The position numbers were made by a program, and so were the translations under genes. The notes under the pieces were generated by a model that saw only the letters and a program-made list of their open reading frames with translations, made no database searches and was not told the DNA's origin. Shown one piece after another: positions 58,913-64,000 of a stretch of 64,000 nucleotides of DNA; positions within the stretch are counted from its first letter, which is position 1, and every line of letters starts with the position of its first letter. The stretch is taken from positions 55,933-119,932 of the forward strand of contig NZ_JASBRI010000028.1 in assembly GCF_030149515.1 (NCBI RefSeq). Reading direction: 5' to 3'. Source of the DNA: Maricaulis sp. GTDB taxonomy: Bacteria; Pseudomonadota; Alphaproteobacteria; Caulobacterales; Maricaulaceae.

Positions 58913-59986
58913 ATGAAGAAACGGCTTTTTACGGCGGCCGCCGTTGGGGCCTTCTTGGCAGCGGGTCCTGCGTTCGCTGACGAAGGCTGGTATGTGCGTG
59001 GTTCCGTCGGTTACGGCGGCCCGGGCGACACTGACGTGTCCGGTTCGCTGAACGGTGAAATCAATGGCAAGGGCAATTGGCGCGAAGCCGTGGCCCTCGG
59101 TTATGAGTGGGCTGACGGTTTCCGCTTCGAAGGTGAACTGGCCCATCGTTACAACGACACGGGTGCTGTGGGCGGTTTCGAACACAGCCTGAGCGACTTC
59201 CAGATCTGGTCGGCGATGGCGAATGCCATCTTCGATTTCAATCCGGACGGCGCCTATCATCCGTATGTCGGTGTGGGTCTGGGTCTTGGTGATGTTTCCG
59301 GCACGCTGACCGGTTTCTCTGCCGGTACGACCCCGATCAATCCGACGGCTGCCGACTATGTGATTGCCCAGGATAGCGACAATCCGTTCGTCTGGCAGAT
59401 CCTCGCCGGTATCGGCTGGGATCTGACCGAGCGTCTGACGCTGGACACCGAGTATCGCTATTTCTCGGCTGCCAGCACGGATTATGATCCGGGCGTGAGT
59501 GTCGATGCTCTGGCCGGCCACGAGGCCTGGGTGGGTCTGCGCTATTCCTTCGCGGCTCCGCCGCCCCCGCCGCCGCCCCCGCCGCCTCCGCCGCCGCCTC
59601 CGCCGCCTCCGCCGCCTCCGCCGCCCCCGCCGCCTCCGCCGGCGTGTGACGATGTGAGCTTCCCGGTCTACTTCGAGTGGGATCGTTCGGATCTGACGGA
59701 TCAGGCCCGGGCCGTGATCGCCCAGGCTGCCAACCAGCGCGGCAATTGCGGCGTGACGCGTGTCACCATCGGTGGCCACGCCGACCGTTCCGGTGCTGCG
59801 TCCTACAATGTGGGCCTGTCCGAGCGCCGTGCCCGCGTTGTCCGCGACGAACTGGTCCGCCTCGGCGTGCCGGCCAGCGCGGTCACGATGGAAGCCTATG
59901 GCGAGACCCGCCCGGCCGTTCAGACGCCGGACGGTGTCCGCGAGCCGCTGAACCGTCGTGCGGAAGTGGTCATCGTTCTCGACTAG
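58913..59986 (+). CDS. OmpA-family outer membrane protein with 28-proline linker
   Basis: 357 residues. Signal peptide (1-21, ends AFAD), then an eight-stranded beta-barrel (about 22-210), then 28 consecutive Pro (residues 216-243, bases 59558-59641), then an OmpA peptidoglycan-binding domain with GGHADRSGAASYNVGLSERRA. The barrel faces the outer membrane and the C-terminal part binds the cell wall. ATG at 58913 has the better spacing to GGAGGGGG; ATG at 58910 is possible. A strong terminator follows. Expected to be abundant. Confidence 0.93.
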   Translation: MKKRLFTAAAVGAFLAAGPAFADEGWYVRGSVGYGGPGDTDVSGSLNGEINGKGNWREAVALGYEWADGFRFEGELAHRYNDTGAVGGFEHSLSDFQIWSAMANAIFDFNPDGAYHPYVGVGLGLGDVSGTLTGFSAGTTPINPTAADYVIAQDSDNPFVWQILAGIGWDLTERLTLDTEYRYFSAASTDYDPGVSVDALAGHEAWVGLRYSFAAPPPPPPPPPPPPPPPPPPPPPPPPPPPPACDDVSFPVYFEWDRSDLTDQARAVIAQAANQRGNCGVTRVTIGGHADRSGAASYNVGLSERRARVVRDELVRLGVPASAVTMEAYGETRPAVQTPDGVREPLNRRAEVVIVLD

Positions 59987-60012
59987 GGTCGAAACGAGCG
60001 AGACTTGAAGAG

Positions 60013-60046
60013 TGCGGCCCGGCCTCTGCCGGGCCGCATTTCTTTT
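60013..60046 (+). terminator. intrinsic terminator after the OmpA gene
   Basis: TGCGGCCCGGC (60013-60023) pairs with GCCGGGCCGCA (60028-60038) over a CTCT loop, followed by TTTCTTTT. Close to ideal. Confidence 0.9.
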
Positions 60047-60218
60047 GTGCAACGTCTGAAATTGGAAGAATTGTGCTCCGTTTCCACCGGATCGGGGTTC
60101 AAATGGCCGCATTTTCCCCGGTGCTGAGGGCAGGCTTGACCGCCGCCGGACGCAGGTTCATGACCGGCATCGAGGCGGCCTGAACGGGCCGCGAAGCGCG
60201 ACATGTCGGGAGGACATC

Positions 60219-61505
60219 ATGAGCAAGCCGGACAAACCGTATCGCAAGCGCGAAGTAGCCGGGCACACGCTGAGCCCGGAGACCCAGATGATGAGCTACG
60301 GGTACGACCCCAAGCTTTCGGAAATGTCCATCAAGCCGCCGATCTTCCTGACCTCGACCTTCGCCTTCGAAAGCGCCGAACAGGGTGCGTCCTTCTTCCG
60401 CATCAATGTCGGTCAGGCCGAGGAGGGCGATCCGGAAGCCGCCGGCCTGATGTATTCGCGCTTCAACAACCCCAATATGGAAGTGCTGGAAGATCGTCTG
60501 GCGCTGTATGACGGTGCCGAGGAATGCTGCGTCTTCTCCTCGGGCATGGCAGCGATCTCGACCACGCTGATGGGGCTGGCCCACACCGGTTCCGTCATCC
60601 TGCAATCCACCCCGCTCTATGGCGGCACGGAGAGCCTGATCCGCAAATTCCTCCCCAATTACGGGATCGAGTCGGTCGACTTCTTCGCCGGCGCGGGCGA
60701 GGCGGAAATCCACGCCGCTGCCGACGAGGCCCTGGCCAAGGGCGAGGTCTCGGTCATCTATACCGAAACCCCGACCAATCCAACCAACGACCAGGTCGAC
60801 CTCAATGTCTGCCGGCGCCTGGTCGACCTGATCGAGAAAAAGCAGGGCAAGCGGCCCTATCTCGTCGTCGACAACACCTTCCTCGGGCCGGTTGGCCAGA
60901 AGCCGGTCGAGCTTGGCGCCGATGTTGTTGTCTACTCGCTGACCAAATATATCGGCGGGCATTCCGACCTGATCGCCGGCTCCGCATCGGGCACGACCGA
61001 GGCGATGGCGCAGATCCGCAGCCTGCGCGGCTATCTGGGTACCAATCTGGACCCGCATACCTGCTGGATGCTGCTGCGCTCGCTGGAAACGGTGAAACTG
61101 CGCATGGAAGCGGCCGCCGAGGGGGCCCGCAAGGTCGCCGAATTCCTGCGCGACCATCCAAAGGTCGATCGCGTGCGCTATCTGGGCTTCCTGGAAAAGG
61201 GCACGCGCGATGGCGACGTCTTCCATGCCCAGTCCAGTTCGGCCGGTTCCACCTTCGCCTTCGACCTGGCCGACGAGGCGGCCGCCTTCCGCATGCTCAA
61301 TGCGCTGCAGGTGATGAAGCTGGCCGTCAGCCTGGGCGGGACCGAGACCCTGATCTGCCATCCCGGCTCGACCACGCATCGCGGCGTCGATCCTGAGCTG
61401 CGCAGACGCCAGGGATTTTCCGACGGCCTTGTCCGGATTTCCGTCGGGATCGAGAATCCCGACGATCTGATCGCCGACCTGAAACAGGCGCTGGAACACG
61501 CCTGA
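60219..61505 (+). CDS. cystathionine gamma-synthase-family PLP enzyme
   Basis: 428 residues. The Cys/Met metabolism family is shown by YSRFNNPNMEVLEDRLALYDG, ETPTNPTNDQVDL, and the PLP-binding Lys in SLTKYIGGHSD. Members include cystathionine synthases, lyases and methionine gamma-lyase; the exact reaction cannot be decided. The N-terminal extension SYGYDPKLSEMSIKPPIFLTSTF is typical of a long alphaproteobacterial subgroup. A GGGAGGACA ribosome binding site precedes the ATG. It stands just upstream of the succinyltransferase cluster. Confidence 0.88.
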   Translation: MSKPDKPYRKREVAGHTLSPETQMMSYGYDPKLSEMSIKPPIFLTSTFAFESAEQGASFFRINVGQAEEGDPEAAGLMYSRFNNPNMEVLEDRLALYDGAEECCVFSSGMAAISTTLMGLAHTGSVILQSTPLYGGTESLIRKFLPNYGIESVDFFAGAGEAEIHAAADEALAKGEVSVIYTETPTNPTNDQVDLNVCRRLVDLIEKKQGKRPYLVVDNTFLGPVGQKPVELGADVVVYSLTKYIGGHSDLIAGSASGTTEAMAQIRSLRGYLGTNLDPHTCWMLLRSLETVKLRMEAAAEGARKVAEFLRDHPKVDRVRYLGFLEKGTRDGDVFHAQSSSAGSTFAFDLADEAAAFRMLNALQVMKLAVSLGGTETLICHPGSTTHRGVDPELRRRQGFSDGLVRISVGIENPDDLIADLKQALEHA

Positions 61506-61519
61506 TCCACACCCGGCAA

Positions 61520-61552
61520 CCACCCCTGCGGGAACCTGTCCCGCAGGGGTGG
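61520..61552 (+). terminator. hairpin after the PLP enzyme gene
   Basis: CCACCCCTGCGGGA (61520-61533) and TCCCGCAGGGGTGG (61539-61552) form a perfect 14 bp stem with a 5-base loop, 15 bp after the stop. No T-run. Confidence 0.6.
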
Positions 61553-61583
61553 ACCCGCCGGTTTAAACGGCTATCACTGAGAC

Positions 61584-62846
61584 ATGCAGGACAAACCGGA
61601 CCTCAACGCCGAAGAGCGCGCGGTACTCGACTGGATCGACACGCGCGCCGACGGCATGATCGATACCGTAAAGGCCTGGTCGGTCATCAATTCCGGCAGC
61701 CGGAATGCCGACGGGCTGGAGCGCATGCGCGCCTGTCTGGAGGACGCCTTCGCCGAACTGGGCGGCGAGACCGCTGCGGTCGAACTGCCGCCGACCACGG
61801 TCGTCGATCCGGACGGCACGGTACGCCAGCAGGATTTCACCCCGTCCTTCCATTGCCGCCTGCGGCCGCAGGCACCGATCCGTATCGTCATGACCGGCCA
61901 TCACGACACGGTGTTCCCGGCCGACAGCCATTTCCAGTCGACCGAACTCTGGGACGCCGACACACTGAACGGGCCGGGCGTGGCCGACATGAAGGGCGGC
62001 ATCCTGGTGATGCTGCACGGACTGTTGGGACTGGAGCGCAGCCCCTGGAAGGACGAGATCGGTGTCGATGTACTGATCAGTCCGGATGAGGAGATCGGCT
62101 CGCTGGGCTCCGGACCGGTCATTGCCGAGCTGGGTGCCGGTGCCGATATCGGCATGACCTATGAGCCCGCCCTGGCCGACGGATCGCTGGCCGGTGCGCG
62201 CAAGGGATCGGGAAACTGGTCGCTGAAGGTATCCGGCCGGGCCGCTCATGCCGGGCGCGAACACCATCTCGGCCGCAATGCGCTGGCCGCGGCCTGCCAG
62301 TTCGGCCTGGGGCTGGACGAACTCAATGGCCGGCGCGAGGGCGTCACCTTCAATCTCGCGCGTATCGATGGCGGTGGTCCCCCGAACGTCGTGCCCGACA
62401 CGGCCGTGGCGCGCTTCAATGTGCGCGTCCAGACCGAGAATGACCGGGTCTGGGTCGAAGCCGAGCTGGACCGCCTGGTCGACGAAATCCGGGTTCGTGA
62501 CGGGATCGCGGCCGATCTGCATGGCGGTTTCACCCGGCCGCCCAAGCCGATGACGCCCGCCAATGCGAAAATGTTCGAATGGACCCGTGCGGCCGGCAGT
62601 GCGCTGGGTCTGGATATCCGCTGGCAGGACACCGGCGGGGTGTGCGAAGGCAACAATCTGTGGGCGGCGGGCTGTCCCAATGTGGATACGCTGGGCGTCC
62701 GCGGTGCCGACATTCATTCCGACCGCGAGATCGTCAAACTGTCCAGCTTTGCCGAGCGGGCCAAACTGTCCGCACTGATGCTGATGAAATTTGCCCGGGG
62801 CGAGTTCGACGCGCGTCAGGCGCGGGCGCTGGCCCGGACATCCTAG
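61584..62846 (+). CDS. M20-family metallohydrolase of the arginine succinyltransferase cluster
   Basis: 420 residues. Metal ligands appear as GHHDTVF, GVADMKGG, SPDEEIGS and a late GADIHSD; the lid domain contains GRAAHAGREHHLGRNAL. M20 enzymes hydrolyse N-acyl amino acids or small peptides. It is 26 bp upstream of astA, and a hydrolase of this type is a known neighbour of ast genes in related bacteria, so a role in arginine or succinyl-amino-acid breakdown is likely but not shown. Confidence 0.85.
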   Translation: MQDKPDLNAEERAVLDWIDTRADGMIDTVKAWSVINSGSRNADGLERMRACLEDAFAELGGETAAVELPPTTVVDPDGTVRQQDFTPSFHCRLRPQAPIRIVMTGHHDTVFPADSHFQSTELWDADTLNGPGVADMKGGILVMLHGLLGLERSPWKDEIGVDVLISPDEEIGSLGSGPVIAELGAGADIGMTYEPALADGSLAGARKGSGNWSLKVSGRAAHAGREHHLGRNALAAACQFGLGLDELNGRREGVTFNLARIDGGGPPNVVPDTAVARFNVRVQTENDRVWVEAELDRLVDEIRVRDGIAADLHGGFTRPPKPMTPANAKMFEWTRAAGSALGLDIRWQDTGGVCEGNNLWAAGCPNVDTLGVRGADIHSDREIVKLSSFAERAKLSALMLMKFARGEFDARQARALARTS

Positions 62847-62872
62847 ACCATAAGCGCGACCGGGGAGGGAGC

Positions 62873-63889
62873 ATGCTGATCGTACGTGCGGCCAGGCAGT
62901 CGGACACCGACGCCCTGGTCCGTCTGTCCAAGGAGGCCGGGACCGGCTTCACCTCGCTCGCCGTTGCGCCGGACGTGCTGGCGGCGCGTCTGGAAAAGTC
63001 GGAAAAGGCCTTCCGGGCCGAGGCGCCCGGACAGACAGAAGACACCTATCAGCTCATGCTGGAGGATACCGAAACCGGCCGCGTGGTCGGCTGTTCGGCC
63101 ATCAAGGCGATGGTGGGCGTGTCCAAACCCTATTGGGATTTCAAGATCATCACCCTGGCCCAGCATTCCGTCGAGGCCGGCCGCCGCTTTGACATGGATG
63201 CCCTGCTGCTGGTCAACGACTTCGCCGGTGCCTCGGAAGTGGGCACGCTGTTCGTGTCGGAAGAGGGGCGGGGGCGCGGTGCCGGCCGTCTCGTGGCCCA
63301 GTCGCGCTATCTGATGATTGCCGCCGATCGCAGCCGTTTCGGCGACCGGGTCCTGGCCGAGCTGCGCGGTATTGTGCACGAGGACGGATCCTCGCCCTTT
63401 TTCGACCATGTCTCCCGGCCCTTCTTCCGCATGGATTTCGAAGAGGCCGACCGGCTGTCGGCGGCGACGGACAACCAGTTCATTCTCGATCTTGGCCCCC
63501 AGCACTTGATCTATCTCGACCTCCTGCCCGACAGTGTGCGCGAGGTGATCGGCAAACCCCATCCACAGGGCGAGGGCGCCTATAATCTCCTCCTGTGGGA
63601 AGGCTTCCACTATGACCGCTATGTCGACATTTTCGACGGCGGGCCGCTGGTCTCGACCTGGACCGAGAATATCCGGACCCTGCGCGAAAGCCGGGTTGTG
63701 ACGGTGCGCGCGGCTACGGCGCCGGGCAGTGCCGAGGGCATTCTGTCGACCGACCGGTTCCCGGATTTCCGGACCTGCCAGGTTCTGGCGGTCGATGACG
63801 GCGACATTCTGGGGCTGCCTCTCGAGACGATGCAGGCGATGGATCTGCGCGAGGGTGAAAAGGCCCGTTTCTGGCGACGCAAAAGGTGA
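62873..63889 (+). CDS. astA: arginine N-succinyltransferase
   Basis: 338 residues. First enzyme of the AST pathway, joining succinyl-CoA to arginine. The opening LIVRAARQSDTDALVRLSKEAGTGFTSL is diagnostic, as is the FDHVSRPFFRMDFEEADRLSA and YDRYVDIFDGGP region. A strong GGGGAGGGA ribosome binding site precedes the ATG at 62873. astD begins 4 bp after the stop. Confidence 0.94.
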   Translation: MLIVRAARQSDTDALVRLSKEAGTGFTSLAVAPDVLAARLEKSEKAFRAEAPGQTEDTYQLMLEDTETGRVVGCSAIKAMVGVSKPYWDFKIITLAQHSVEAGRRFDMDALLLVNDFAGASEVGTLFVSEEGRGRGAGRLVAQSRYLMIAADRSRFGDRVLAELRGIVHEDGSSPFFDHVSRPFFRMDFEEADRLSAATDNQFILDLGPQHLIYLDLLPDSVREVIGKPHPQGEGAYNLLLWEGFHYDRYVDIFDGGPLVSTWTENIRTLRESRVVTVRAATAPGSAEGILSTDRFPDFRTCQVLAVDDGDILGLPLETMQAMDLREGEKARFWRRKR

Positions 63890-63893
63890 CGAG

Positions 63894-64000
63894 ATGCTGC
63901 TGATAGACGGTGAATGGCGCGACGGCGCCGGCGCGGACTTCAACTCGGAAAACCCTGCAGACGGGTCGAGTGTCTGGAGTGGCCGTGCCGCTGCGCCCGG
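63894..64000 (+). CDS. astD: N-succinylglutamate 5-semialdehyde dehydrogenase, cut by window end
   Basis: First 35 codons (LLIDGEWRDGAGADFNSENPADG) match the N-terminus of AstD aldehyde dehydrogenases, and the position right after astA supports it. It oxidises succinylglutamate semialdehyde in arginine breakdown. The catalytic parts lie outside the window. Confidence 0.82.
   Translation, partial: MLLIDGEWRDGAGADFNSENPADGSSVWSGRAAAP

Noticed and set aside
59558..59641. Tandem CCGCCGCCT units as a possible CRISPR or structural repeat
   Set aside because: They are proline codons inside the OmpA linker with no spacers.

Overview
The window is one contiguous chromosomal stretch of a GC-rich Gram-negative bacterium, most likely an alphaproteobacterium of the Caulobacterales/Maricaulales type. 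This placement is inferred from gene order, protein sequences and the LexA-type boxes GAAC-N7-GAAC. The density is typical of a chromosome, with short gaps and many ATGA/GTGA start-stop overlaps. I see no phage, plasmid, transposase, rRNA or CRISPR.

Region 1 (1-28817) is mostly a housekeeping string. It runs from a cut-off dGTPase-like gene through a SPOR-domain protein, nagZ, scpA, scpB, tatA, tatB, tatC and serS. After a small inserted piece (a YrdB-like membrane protein and a Doc-type toxin-antitoxin pair with a clear palindromic operator) it resumes with surE, pcm, an NlpD-like lipoprotein, yajC, secD and secF. Then come a PuuD-like membrane protein, a serine hydrolase, sodB, a squalene/phytoene-synthase-fold protein, an SDR, a methyltransferase, trmFO, an M48 peptidase/DUF898 pair, two polytopic membrane proteins, a GH18-like protein, a CaCA antiporter and an ExoD-like protein.

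Region 2 (28814-53217) is a second conserved chain: uvrA, ssb, gyrA, coaD, two cyclophilins, queA and tgt. It carries insertions. An S9 peptidase sits between uvrA and ssb, and about 10 kb of accessory genes lies between ssb and gyrA. That block holds a nitrilase, a BlaI-type repressor with an M56 sensor protease whose C-terminus is an ankyrin domain, a beta-lactamase-fold hydrolase, an NDUFA9-like SDR with a DoxX-like tail, a DUF2269 protein, Cu/Zn SOD, a Tat-exported Kelch protein and a lipoprotein phosphodiesterase. Both uvrA and ssb have a LexA-type box just upstream.

Region 3 (53218-64000) holds a PRC-barrel protein, a lipoprotein, tRNA-Lys(TTT), a Kef-type antiporter that ends at an in-frame TAG with coding-like sequence beyond it, an L,D-transpeptidase, and an OmpA protein with 28 consecutive prolines. 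It ends with a cystathionine gamma-synthase-family enzyme and the start of an arginine succinyltransferase catabolic cluster (M20 hydrolase, astA, astD cut by the window edge).

The most notable items are the BlaI/M56-ankyrin cluster and its operator, the Kef in-frame TAG, a Tgt that has lost two of three zinc cysteines, a GyrA with Gln at the Ser83 position, and two unrelated genes whose ribosome binding sites lie in similar hairpins. All functions are inferred from sequence by eye; no database search was run.
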